Assembly (NCBI GenBank): GCA_013331535.1 | Contig: DUGF01000018.1 | Location: forward strand, 11,808-25,474 | Direction of reading: 5' to 3' | DNA: 13,667 nt | From: Microcaldota archaeon | GTDB taxonomy: Archaea > Micrarchaeota > Micrarchaeia > Anstonellales > Bilamarchaeaceae | Shown here: positions 5,940 to 12,227 of the stretch, piece after piece | Position numbering within the stretch: the first letter of the stretch is position 1 | Layout: each line of letters starts with the position of its first letter | The notes under the pieces: model-generated | What the model was told of the DNA's origin: nothing | The model's input: the letters and a program-made list of their open reading frames with translations, nothing else | Database searches by the model: none | Position numbers and translations under genes: made by a program

Positions 5940-7322
5940 TTAGAAGAACTCGTGCAGCTTCGTATCTCCCGTCAGTTTCGTGTTTTGAACCTTGGGTTTC
6001 GCGTGTTTAGTTTCGTCTTCCTTTTTTTCTTCTGTTTTTGCCTCTTTATTATCTGTTTTCAATTCTTCTTTCGCATCTTCTTTCTTTACCGCTTCCTTTT
6101 CCCCTTCTTTTCCGGATTTCCCAGTATTTTTCTTTTTTATTTTTTCCGTTTCCACCCCATTTATGAAAGCAATTTCCTCTTCGCTTAATTTATATTGCAG
6201 CATCACTCCTTCCACGCCGTTTTCCATTTCGCAAAATCCTCTTATCAACGGAAGATATTCCAGTGCATCCTTGCGGTTTGCATGTACAATTGAGCCTATT
6301 TTCTTTCCAATCTCCTTTCTCATGGCTCTTCGTGCAACGGTTGCTCCCATTTCACGAAGATACGAGGGGAACTGATATCTGGTAAATTTGCGGTAAACCT
6401 CTTTTTTTGAAAGCGAAACGCCTGCGGTTACGAAATCTATTGAATATTTGAAATAGCCCCAATGGCTTCTTTTTATTCTTCCGTCAAAGATATCCGCCTG
6501 AGAAAGCGCAAGATAAGCATTTGCCATATCAACAGTATCTTCATATTCCAGTGGAATGTTCTCGTCTATCCACAGCTTTACAATATCATAATCAAAATTC
6601 CCGTACGAAACTTTTTTCGCATCCGCGTATGTCATTGCCTTGAACACTGAGCGGACTTTGTTGAAAATATCCACTTCCCTGTCTCGTGTTCCCATTGAAC
6701 GTGCCTGAAGGTCGTTTATTGCCGCGCGTACGTCACCACTTGCATTTTCTGAAATGGATATTATTACTTCATCCGCAATGTTTAGCTTTTCTGCTTCAGA
6801 AATGCGTCTGAGTATTTTGGAAATCGAGGGCTTGCTTACTCTTCTTAATTGCACAAGCTCGCATTCTGCCCTCACCCCTGAAAGTTTTTTATCCCATGGA
6901 TTCGTGGCAGTGAGAATAACCGGGCAGTTTCCTTCTTTCAGGATTCTGGTTATTGCGCTTCCTCCTCCAGTGTCCGCAGATTGAAGCGCATCAACGTCAT
7001 CAATAAGTATAATTCTCTTTTTTCCGGATAATGTTCCAAACAATCCTGACTGCGCAGCCCCGCCAAGCACGCGTTCCACATGTTCCCTGTTTCTTAGATC
7101 GCTCGAACCCATTTCTATAAGTTCAAGTTCATATTCCCTTTTCAGGGCATATGCAAACGAAGTCTTGCCCGTTCCGGTTGGCCCGTGCACAAGGATTGGT
7201 TTTGGTCTTTTTCCTTTGCTTGCGTCCCATCCAAGCAGCCACTGTCTTATGCGTGTTCTTGCCTCCTCATTCCCGATGATTTCATCAATCCGTTGAGGAG
7301 AATATTTTATGAAAAAAAGCAT
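5940..7322 (-). CDS. rfcL: Replication factor C large subunit (clamp loader)
   Basis: The large subunit of the archaeal RFC clamp loader, an AAA+ ATPase that loads PCNA on primer-template DNA. It has 460 residues. Walker A is GPTGTGKT at 47-54, Walker B LIDDVD at 106-111, and sensor 1 sits near TATNPW (138-143). The collar domain follows (about 240-375), then a Lys/Glu-rich low-complexity tail (about 395-440) ending in TKLHEFF, a C-terminal PCNA-interacting (PIP) motif. Array G supplies the residues just before the PIP motif. The ATG at 7322 has no GGTG site; an A/T-rich TATA-like element about 28 bases upstream (7344-7356) suggests a leaderless mRNA. The small RFC subunit is not in the window. 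It converges on gatE with a 3-base gap. Confidence 0.94.
   Translation of the reverse strand: MLFFIKYSPQRIDEIIGNEEARTRIRQWLLGWDASKGKRPKPILVHGPTGTGKTSFAYALKREYELELIEMGSSDLRNREHVERVLGGAAQSGLFGTLSGKKRIILIDDVDALQSADTGGGSAITRILKEGNCPVILTATNPWDKKLSGVRAECELVQLRRVSKPSISKILRRISEAEKLNIADEVIISISENASGDVRAAINDLQARSMGTRDREVDIFNKVRSVFKAMTYADAKKVSYGNFDYDIVKLWIDENIPLEYEDTVDMANAYLALSQADIFDGRIKRSHWGYFKYSIDFVTAGVSLSKKEVYRKFTRYQFPSYLREMGATVARRAMRKEIGKKIGSIVHANRKDALEYLPLIRGFCEMENGVEGVMLQYKLSEEEIAFINGVETEKIKKKNTGKSGKEGEKEAVKKEDAKEELKTDNKEAKTEEKKEDETKHAKPKVQNTKLTGDTKLHEFF
5973..6014 (-). repeat. Heptanucleotide array G (6 units) before the RfcL PIP box
   Basis: Six 7-base units, read on the coding (minus) strand as GAAACTA, AACACGC, GAAACCC, AAGGTTC, AAAACAC, GAAACTG. 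GAAAC recurs at multiples of seven. They encode the KHAKPKVQNTKLTG stretch between the charged tail and the terminal PIP motif of RfcL. The unit type matches arrays A and D. Confidence 0.75.
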
Positions 7323-7343
7323 GAGATGGTATTATCACGTGGG

Positions 7344-7356
7344 GATTATAATTTTG
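7344..7356 (-). promoter_or_regulatory. Probable TATA element for rfcL
   Basis: On the minus strand CAAAATTATAATC is the only strongly A/T-rich stretch in the 62-base gap between the helicase stop and the rfcL start. Its centre is about 28 bases before the ATG, which fits transcription starting at or next to the start codon. No upstream B-recognition element could be judged with confidence. Confidence 0.5.
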
Positions 7357-7384
7357 TCGCTTGGCAGTCCGTTTCTCATATCTA

Positions 7385-9340
7385 TTATCTAGACCCAGAC
7401 CAAAAGAACTTCACATACCTCTCTGGTTCATCCGTAACCACAAACCTATTTCCATCTTCAAATGCCCCCGCATATTTCTTCCATCCAAATCTTTCATCCA
7501 TGAATACTATTGCTGCACGGTCGGTTTCCTTTCTTATTGCTCTTCCCCCGGCCTGCATTGCTTTTATAACTGCGGGATAAATATATCCATATTCCCATCC
7601 TTTTGCAAATTTCTGCTGATAATAATCTATGAGCGAGCGAGTTTCTATGCTTGGCTCTTCAAGCGCAATGCCGATTATAACTGCAGTTTTAATCTCCTCA
7701 TTGCAGTAATCTATACCCTCAGAAAGAGAACCGCCCTGAACTGCGCACAATACTCCCTCCTTTCTAAACCTTGCAAGCAATTCTGAAACATCCTGCGGAC
7801 CCATTTTTTCCTCCTGGATGATCAGCGGACCGCTTTTGATAAGCGGAACAACTGCGTTCAAAACAGCGTATGAAGGAAAGAATAATGCAACCCCACGCGG
7901 AGTGGAGCGTATTATCCTGTCAATCTTTCCTGCCATTTCCGCGTAATTTTCCGGATTTCTTTCCGTATATCGCGTCGTCACTCCTTTCACAATCACCTGC
8001 ATTTTGTTATTCTGGTCAAACGGGGATTTGTATTTTTTCATCAGAGTCCTGTTCGTGTCCAGTCCGAGCACATCCCGGTGCATTTCCATTGGAAGCATGG
8101 TCCCGCTCATTAGAATAGACGCGTACGAATTGTTCAATGCTGAAGTAACTACAGACGGGTCCATGAATTTTTTCGTAAGAGAAAAATACGCCCCGCCTTT
8201 AATTCCACCGTACCCTTCTTTTTTTCTGAGAATCCGCACGGTCCCTTTTTCTTCGGCAAACCAGTTGCGGAGAAATGCCGCGAATCTCAGGCATGCACTT
8301 TTCCTTCCAGTGCGATCTACTATTTCAGCACCTATTATCTCAAGATTCTCTGTCAAAGCGCCAGCATCGTATTTCCTATCTGCCAAAAATCTGTCAAAAT
8401 CTGCCTTTCCAATTGCAAGCTCCGTTGTTCCTCTATTATTGGCATTGTCTAATCCCCCAAGAACTTTTTCAGCCCATTCCTCAAACTGTTCAGCAAGTCC
8501 GAGATGTTCTATCCCCATAGCAGCCATTTCCTGTTCTGCCTTTCCCAAAATAAATGAGTTCAATGTGCTTGAAAGGTGGTCCCGGACACGCGCGGAAAGA
8601 TTATGTGCCTCATCCACTATTATTATACTATTCTCCATTTTTTTCTTTATCTTTGCCAGAAAAGCATCTCTGATTTTTGGAATTAAGAGATGGTAGTAAT
8701 CAGCAACAACTAGCGAGGACTCTGATGCAATCTTCATCATCCATTCATATGGGCATGCGAGATGGGTTTCACCAAGTTCAACAACTTCCGAATGGAATCT
8801 TGTGAAGTTTTCAATACTCATCCGTCCGTCGTCTTCTCCACCTCCATGAAAAACTTTTTTGAATAGTAAATTCGCCCGTGCTTCATCTAGTTTGGAATAC
8901 CCGACCGCCTTTCCATAAAATTCACAGGTTTTTTTTCCGCGTTTTTTTTCACACGTCTGGTAAAATCCTTCATGGTCCAGTTCTGAAATCGTTTCATCAA
9001 TACACGAGTATCTTCTTCCGATAATATCTATTGCCCGAAATCCAAGTTTGTATTTTTCAGAAATCCCGCGGGCAACCTCTATTGCTATCCTGTGCTGGGA
9101 AATCTTCGGGGTAAGAAAAAACACAGAAAGATTGTTGGTCAGTGCGTATGTGAGCGCAGCAGAAATAGCGGAATCTGTCTTGCCTGTTCCTGTTGGCGCA
9201 TGCACCACAATGTTTTGTCTTTTACCTATCGCATCGTAAATATCGTGGGTAAGCTCGCGCTGATAATTGCGCATATGCGAATGGCGAAAGTAAATTCCAT
9301 CGATCGTTCCATTTGAGCTTTCAATTTCTGCTTTTTCCAC
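7385..9340 (-). CDS. XPD/Rad3-family Fe-S DNA helicase
   Basis: A superfamily 2 helicase related to XPD/Rad3 (COG1199), expected to unwind DNA 5' to 3' in repair. Counting from GTG 9340 (651 aa), the motifs are a YFRHSHMRNYQRE Q-like motif (about 17-29), Walker A APTGTGKT (48-55), DEAH (243-246), SGTMLP, QGGSLSEGIDY and the motif VI QAGGRAIRKETDR near the C-terminus. Four cysteines (113, 130, 139, 196) in the region between Walker A and DEAH fit the 4Fe-4S domain of this family. The frame stays open to 9436, but that start would overlap the divergent gene by 46 bases and add residues without family character. GTG 9340 lies 24 bases from a shared A/T-rich promoter element, consistent with a leaderless start. 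Start confidence is moderate; family confidence is high. Confidence 0.9.
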   Translation of the reverse strand: MEKAEIESSNGTIDGIYFRHSHMRNYQRELTHDIYDAIGKRQNIVVHAPTGTGKTDSAISAALTYALTNNLSVFFLTPKISQHRIAIEVARGISEKYKLGFRAIDIIGRRYSCIDETISELDHEGFYQTCEKKRGKKTCEFYGKAVGYSKLDEARANLLFKKVFHGGGEDDGRMSIENFTRFHSEVVELGETHLACPYEWMMKIASESSLVVADYYHLLIPKIRDAFLAKIKKKMENSIIIVDEAHNLSARVRDHLSSTLNSFILGKAEQEMAAMGIEHLGLAEQFEEWAEKVLGGLDNANNRGTTELAIGKADFDRFLADRKYDAGALTENLEIIGAEIVDRTGRKSACLRFAAFLRNWFAEEKGTVRILRKKEGYGGIKGGAYFSLTKKFMDPSVVTSALNNSYASILMSGTMLPMEMHRDVLGLDTNRTLMKKYKSPFDQNNKMQVIVKGVTTRYTERNPENYAEMAGKIDRIIRSTPRGVALFFPSYAVLNAVVPLIKSGPLIIQEEKMGPQDVSELLARFRKEGVLCAVQGGSLSEGIDYCNEEIKTAVIIGIALEEPSIETRSLIDYYQQKFAKGWEYGYIYPAVIKAMQAGGRAIRKETDRAAIVFMDERFGWKKYAGAFEDGNRFVVTDEPERYVKFFWSGSR

Positions 9341-9357
9341 AACAGGATTTGCATGAC

Positions 9358-9370
9358 AAAAATTATTAAG
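9358..9370. promoter_or_regulatory. Shared divergent TATA-like element (helicase and phosphoesterase)
   Basis: AAAAATTATTAAG is centred at 9364, about 24 bases before GTG 9340 on the minus strand and 27 bases before ATG 9391 on the plus strand. Neither start has a GGTG-type binding site, so both transcripts are probably leaderless and driven from this one element. Confidence 0.5.
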
Positions 9371-9390
9371 TAAGCCGCAGTAACTATTCC

Positions 9391-10152
9391 ATGCGTTTTC
9401 TCTACAATGTGCCAGCCATACTTCACAAGGGCGCACTTATTGTCGGAGATTTGCATTTTGGCATCGAAGAACGCATGCACGAAAAAAGAGTCTTTGCTTC
9501 CAACATAAGTGAATCACTCGCAAACAAACTTCTATCCATTGTAAAAAAGACAAAAGCAAAAAGACTATTTATCCTCGGGGATGTAAAAGACAACGTAACC
9601 TGTGTTGACGACTACACACTGCGTGCTTTTGAAATTCTTGCATCAGCGGGAATACCCATTTCTGTAGTGCGTGGAAACCATGACGGAGGAATCGAGCGGC
9701 TGGAATTTCTCGGAATCGGTATTCTTTCAAGCAAGGGAATAGTTTACGAAGGTCTCGGCCTTGCTCACGGTCATTCATGGCCAGGTGAAGAATGCATGCA
9801 GGAGGAGTATCTAATCTCAGCGCATCAGCATCCGCAGATAGAATTTGTTGATAAATCCGGCAAGCGTCATACCGAACCTGCATGGTTTGTAGCTGGTGCA
9901 AATTTCCATACAATGAAAAAACATTATAAATCCCCAAACAAAAATTTGAAAATTATTTTGATGCCCGCATTCAATCCTTTGGTTGGCAGTAACGCGTATA
10001 TGTTAAAATCCGGTCCAAACCCCGTAAATTCACGCGTATCAATTCATCTCGGGCCACTTTTAAGGAATAAGATATTTAAATGGGAAGATGCAATAATATA
10101 TCGTTTAACCGGAGAGGCGACCGGAAAGATAAAATGGAATAACATAAAATAA
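9391..10152 (+). CDS. Metallophosphoesterase (COG1407-type, ICC-like)
   Basis: A 253-residue calcineurin-like phosphoesterase with the full metal-ligand series: GDLHFG (Asp20, His22), GDVKDN (63-68), GNHDGG (95-100), HGH (126-128) and SAHQHP (143-148). It belongs to the single-domain archaeal group often found beside Rad3-like or Lhr-like helicases; the substrate is not established, and nuclease or cyclic-nucleotide phosphodiesterase activity are both possible. It is divergent from the XPD-like helicase, and the pair may act in the same repair process (inference from context). The start at ATG 9391 gives a beta strand immediately before the GDLH motif, as usual for the family, with no Shine-Dalgarno and a TATA-like element 27 bases away. 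Confidence 0.9.
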   Translation: MRFLYNVPAILHKGALIVGDLHFGIEERMHEKRVFASNISESLANKLLSIVKKTKAKRLFILGDVKDNVTCVDDYTLRAFEILASAGIPISVVRGNHDGGIERLEFLGIGILSSKGIVYEGLGLAHGHSWPGEECMQEEYLISAHQHPQIEFVDKSGKRHTEPAWFVAGANFHTMKKHYKSPNKNLKIILMPAFNPLVGSNAYMLKSGPNPVNSRVSIHLGPLLRNKIFKWEDAIIYRLTGEATGKIKWNNIK

Positions 10153-10184
10153 ACAGGAAATAAATCCTGAAAACGTTTTTGATA

Positions 10185-10215
10185 AGCATTTGTAGTCTAA
10201 AGCGTTTGTAGTTTA
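10185..10215 (+). repeat. 15-base direct repeat upstream of S26e
   Basis: AGCATTTGTAGTCTA (10185-10199) recurs as AGCGTTTGTAGTTTA (10201-10215), with two differences and a 16-base period, in the 77-base gap before the S26e start. It could be a regulatory double site or chance; no dyad is evident. Confidence 0.4.
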
Positions 10216-10229
10216 TACGGGGTGGCATG

Positions 10230-10484
10230 ATGGGAAGTCAAAGAAGAGGCCGGGACAAACTTGTGAACTGTGAATCATGTGGAAGAAGTGTACCGCGAAA
10301 CAAAGCAGTTGATTTTGAAAAAAGAAATTTTTTCAGTACTGATTTGCGCGGACAGGAAAATGTAACTGCCATGTCAACAAGGCTTACATATTATTGTATA
10401 AGCTGCGGAAAGCACAGAAAGATTTTTGAAAAGAAGAAAAAACTTGCTCAAAGACAATCTGGAAGAAATTCTGGGGTGTTTTAA
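10230..10484 (+). CDS. rps26e: Ribosomal protein S26e
   Basis: Small-subunit ribosomal protein of the S26e family: basic, 84 residues from ATG 10230, with a zinc-binding pair of CxxC motifs (NCESCGRSVPRNKA near 13-26 and YYCISCGKH near 54-62). The CGR-VP-KA signature after the first CxxC is the family hallmark. The middle region is shorter and more diverged than in crenarchaeal S26e, so a zinc-ribbon protein of another family cannot be wholly excluded. GGGGTGG at 10219-10225 gives 4 bases of spacing to ATG 10230 but only 1 to ATG 10227, so 10230 is preferred. The next gene starts on the last base of its stop codon. Confidence 0.78.
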   Translation: MGSQRRGRDKLVNCESCGRSVPRNKAVDFEKRNFFSTDLRGQENVTAMSTRLTYYCISCGKHRKIFEKKKKLAQRQSGRNSGVF

Positions 10485-10792
10485 TGGCCGAGAACGCAGG
10501 AGACACGTTCGAATGCGAAGGGCGTAAGTATGTTGCACTGAAACAGGAAATAGGAAACCTCCCCCTGATAGTTGTACGGGCAAAAAATGGTTATGTTGCC
10601 TGCAGCTATATTGATAAGGAAACCGCAGAGAAAGTCGGCGACATAGCCGCATTCGTGTCAGGGGTAAAAACAATTGACGATTTTATGAGGGCTAAAATCC
10701 GCCATACGACCTCCTGGGCAGAGGATTTGGGCATCCGCGAAGGCATGAGTGTTAAAAAAGCACTTGAACTTATGGATGGTACCCAGGGTTGA
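10484..10792 (+). CDS. DUF1805 family protein
   Basis: A 102-residue cytoplasmic protein matching the DUF1805 pattern: LPLIVVRAKNGYVACSYID (about 27-45), then TAEKVGDIAAFVSGVKTIDDF and a C-terminal WAEDLGIREGMSVKKALE. The family is widespread in archaea, often next to translation genes, and its function is unknown. GGGGTG at 10472-10477 inside the S26e gene is the binding site. The ATG overlaps the S26e stop by one base, indicating a two-gene operon with coupled translation. It ends 12 bases before a convergent gene. Confidence 0.85.
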   Translation: MAENAGDTFECEGRKYVALKQEIGNLPLIVVRAKNGYVACSYIDKETAEKVGDIAAFVSGVKTIDDFMRAKIRHTTSWAEDLGIREGMSVKKALELMDGTQG

Positions 10793-10804
10793 AGTTTTCC
10801 AAGT

Positions 10805-11335
10805 TTATTCTTTTTTATTCTTTCTTCTTTCCGTTAGAAGTACGGCTGCAACAAAAAGAATTGGGATTACGAAAACAACTGTGCATATTTTCTGTTTGTT
10901 GTTTAACGCATTATCAATATGGTCAACCTGTATCTTGCATGCCTCGCGCGTAACTTTATTGCCTGAGAAAATTTTTCCAGTATTCTCTATCTTTTCGCAA
11001 ATTGTACTATCAACAAGTATCTTTGCGATTTCCGTATAGCACATATTTGCCTTTAGTTTGTAATCCTTGTTACTCACAGCATTGTTATAGATCTCATCGC
11101 AAGTCTCTTTGGCGTTAACATCATGATTTTTCATTGCTTCTGAAATTGCCGCGATTCTCAGGCATTCCATTCGTTCGTCTTCAGTTCTCATTCTGTCCTT
11201 TCCGTCAATATCCTTGATTGGTTCATCACATGTGCTTTTTTCTATGAGGCCAAGGCTACCGTTTAGTAGAAATGAGCTTGTCAGCACTACCACTATGATC
11301 GTAATGAGAAAAAGAACCCGCGTGGAAGAGCTCAT
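10805..11335 (-). CDS. Cys-rich protein with N- and C-terminal membrane segments
   Basis: A 176-residue protein of unrecognised family. Residues 7-25 form an N-terminal hydrophobic helix and 151-167 a C-terminal one, followed by a positively charged RRKNKK tail (inside). The intervening charged, helix-rich domain (about 30-148) holds six cysteines (36, 58, 79, 99, 113, 133) spaced roughly 14-22 residues apart, with a seventh at 151 at the edge of the second helix. C-A and C-Y-T-E-I-A-like contexts suggest repeated helical hairpins. If both ends are anchored, the domain lies outside the cell, where disulfides would make sense. GGTGG (minus strand, 11340-11344) precedes the ATG and overlaps the end of tbp, 12 bases upstream, so it is probably co-transcribed with tbp. 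Function unknown. Confidence 0.7.
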   Translation of the reverse strand: MSSSTRVLFLITIIVVVLTSSFLLNGSLGLIEKSTCDEPIKDIDGKDRMRTEDERMECLRIAAISEAMKNHDVNAKETCDEIYNNAVSNKDYKLKANMCYTEIAKILVDSTICEKIENTGKIFSGNKVTREACKIQVDHIDNALNNKQKICTVVFVIPILFVAAVLLTERRKNKKE

Positions 11336-11347
11336 CGTTCCACCATT

Positions 11348-11914
11348 TTATTTGTGTTGAGTTTTATCCGCGTATTTTCTGAGCATGTTCTGCGCTTTTT
11401 GAAGGACGATCTTAATTTCTTTTTCTTTTTTTGCTCCGGCGCAAATTACCTTCCCATTCTTGAATAAAAGCAAAGATGCCTTCGGATCCTTGAATTTTAG
11501 TATTGCTCCAGGAAACTGCTCCGGTTCATATTCAACATCTCTTACCTTGTATGCAATCTTGTAAAGGTCTAGGCCCATATTGAGATTTGCAGATGCAACT
11601 ATATTTGTAATGTCAATCTCAGGCTTCTTTTTAGTGATTATCTTGGTTGCATATGGTGTAAGCATTTTTATGGTTTTTTCCACTGTTTTTTCTATTATAT
11701 CTCGTCTTTTGCATCCCACACATACTATCTTACCGTTTTTGAACAAAAGAAGTGTTGCCTTCGGCTCCTTGAATTTTAGTATTGCTCCAGGAAACTGCTC
11801 CGGCTCATACTCGACTTCTTTCATTTTCTGTGCAAGAGAATATAAGTCAAGTTCTAGTCCAAGGTTAGCAGAGGCTACCATATTTGTAATTACGAATTCG
11901 GGTTTTTTACCCAA
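11348..11914 (-). CDS. tbp: TATA-binding protein (TBP)
   Basis: The basal transcription factor that binds and bends the TATA box to recruit TFB and RNA polymerase. It has 188 residues, normal archaeal length, made of the two saddle repeats (about 5-90 and 98-183). Both repeats carry ITN(M/I)VASANL, VEYEPEQFPGAILKFK and a LLLFKNGK segment. The four DNA-intercalating phenylalanines (EQF-PG and LLLF in each half) are all present. The halves are unusually similar, about 60 percent identical by hand count with one 16-residue identical run. The start is TTG 11914 with GGTGAT just upstream (11918-11923); the first internal Met lies within the first conserved strand, so it cannot be the start. A TATA-like CTTTTTAAAG lies about 35 bases upstream. 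Confidence 0.95.
   Translation of the reverse strand: MGKKPEFVITNMVASANLGLELDLYSLAQKMKEVEYEPEQFPGAILKFKEPKATLLLFKNGKIVCVGCKRRDIIEKTVEKTIKMLTPYATKIITKKKPEIDITNIVASANLNMGLDLYKIAYKVRDVEYEPEQFPGAILKFKDPKASLLLFKNGKVICAGAKKEKEIKIVLQKAQNMLRKYADKTQHK
11487..11803 (-). repeat. 38-base identical stretch repeated in the two halves of tbp
   Basis: Bases 11487-11524 and 11766-11803 are identical over 38 positions, 279 bases (93 codons) apart, and similarity continues on both sides. They code for the EYEPEQFPGAILKFK part of each TBP half. Identity at third codon positions points to recent exchange between the halves, not protein-level constraint alone. Confidence 0.85.
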
Positions 11915-11944
11915 TGAATCACCGTTTTTATATGAAATGTAATC

Positions 11945-11954
11945 CTTTAAAAAG
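11945..11954 (-). promoter_or_regulatory. Probable TATA box of tbp
   Basis: Minus-strand CTTTTTAAAG is centred about 35 bases before the TTG start of tbp. Transcription would start near 11923, just including the GGTGAT binding site. It lies 9 bases from an opposite-facing TATA box at 11963-11970. Confidence 0.5.
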
Positions 11955-11956
11955 CC

Positions 11957-11976
11957 TAGGGTTTAAAAATACCCTA
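11957..11976 (+). promoter_or_regulatory. TATA box enclosed by a perfect dyad, facing the structured RNA
   Basis: TTAAAAAT (11963-11970) is a good archaeal TATA box and is flanked exactly by TAGGGT and ACCCTA, a perfect 6-bp inverted repeat. An outer GCC/GGC pair (11954-11956, 11979-11981) extends the symmetry imperfectly. Transcription would start near 11993-11998, just before the first long hairpin. The dyad could be an operator overlapping the promoter. Confidence 0.5.
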
Positions 11977-12002
11977 CTGGCATTCCGACTTCTAGTCGTA
12001 AA

Positions 12003-12171
12003 TATTCAGAATCAAATAGGTCGTATAGATTTGGGATTATAAGTTTTATCCCGTTGATTCTGAATAGATCGAGACGGATCTTCAAGTACGAAGTACTTGA
12101 ACGAGCTAGTGAACGGATCTCCGTTCACTGGAAAAACTTTTCTGTCTCGGGATCTGCTACCTCACGTAGGT
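12003..12171 (+). ncRNA. Candidate structured RNA or long 5' leader upstream of rpl21e
   Basis: A densely folded segment without an ORF. Stem 1 is a perfect 13-bp pair (12003-12015 with 12054-12066) enclosing a GGGAT/ATCCC helix (12033-12037/12048-12052). A second unit is closed by CGAGAC/GTCTCG (12070-12075/12144-12149), extended by AGAT/ATCT past a GG bulge, and contains two perfect hairpins: TTCAAGTAC/GTACTTGAA (12081-12101, loop GAA) and AGTGAACGG/CCGTTCACT (12108-12129, loop ATCT). A short CTAC/GTAG hairpin follows (12157-12169). It starts about 30-40 bases after a TATA box and ends at an A/T-rich stretch that could be rpl21e's own promoter. It may be an independent small RNA or the operon's leader. 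It matches no RNA family I recognise, including RNase P and SRP RNA. Confidence 0.5.
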
Positions 12172-12192
12172 TAAAAATTATAATAAATAACA
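12171..12192 (+). promoter_or_regulatory. A/T-rich putative promoter proximal to rpl21e
   Basis: TTAAAAATTATAATAAATAA lies about 40-55 bases before the rpl21e ATG and would place a start site near 12205-12215, ahead of AAAAGGTGAAG. If active, the structured segment upstream need not be part of the ribosomal-protein mRNA. Confidence 0.4.
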
Positions 12193-12227
12193 ATTATATC
12201 TAACAAATAACTAAAAAAGGTGAAGTT

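Noticed and set aside
5952..6375. Phe-rich, apparently hydrophobic plus-strand ORFs that look like membrane proteins
   Set aside because: They are antisense to the Lys/Glu-rich tail of RfcL; AAG/GAA-rich codons read backwards as Phe/Leu/Ser, which mimics membrane segments.
8004..8696. A 230-codon open frame on the plus strand
   Set aside because: It is antisense to the XPD-like helicase, lacks family motifs and a ribosome binding site, and is Ser/Pro/Phe-rich as expected from an antisense frame.
9341..9436. N-terminal extension of the helicase to 9436
   Set aside because: It would overlap the phosphoesterase gene by 46 bases, adds 32 residues without family similarity, and lies upstream of the shared promoter element.
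9226..9480. An 84-codon minus-strand frame across the divergent promoter
   Set aside because: It overlaps both the helicase N-terminus and the phosphoesterase start in another frame; those two genes have clear motifs and this one has none.
12003..12171. Known RNAs such as RNase P RNA, SRP RNA or a C/D box RNA
   Set aside because: I could not find their conserved core motifs (no RUGAUGA/CUGA boxes, no RNase P core), so it is left as an unclassified structured candidate.
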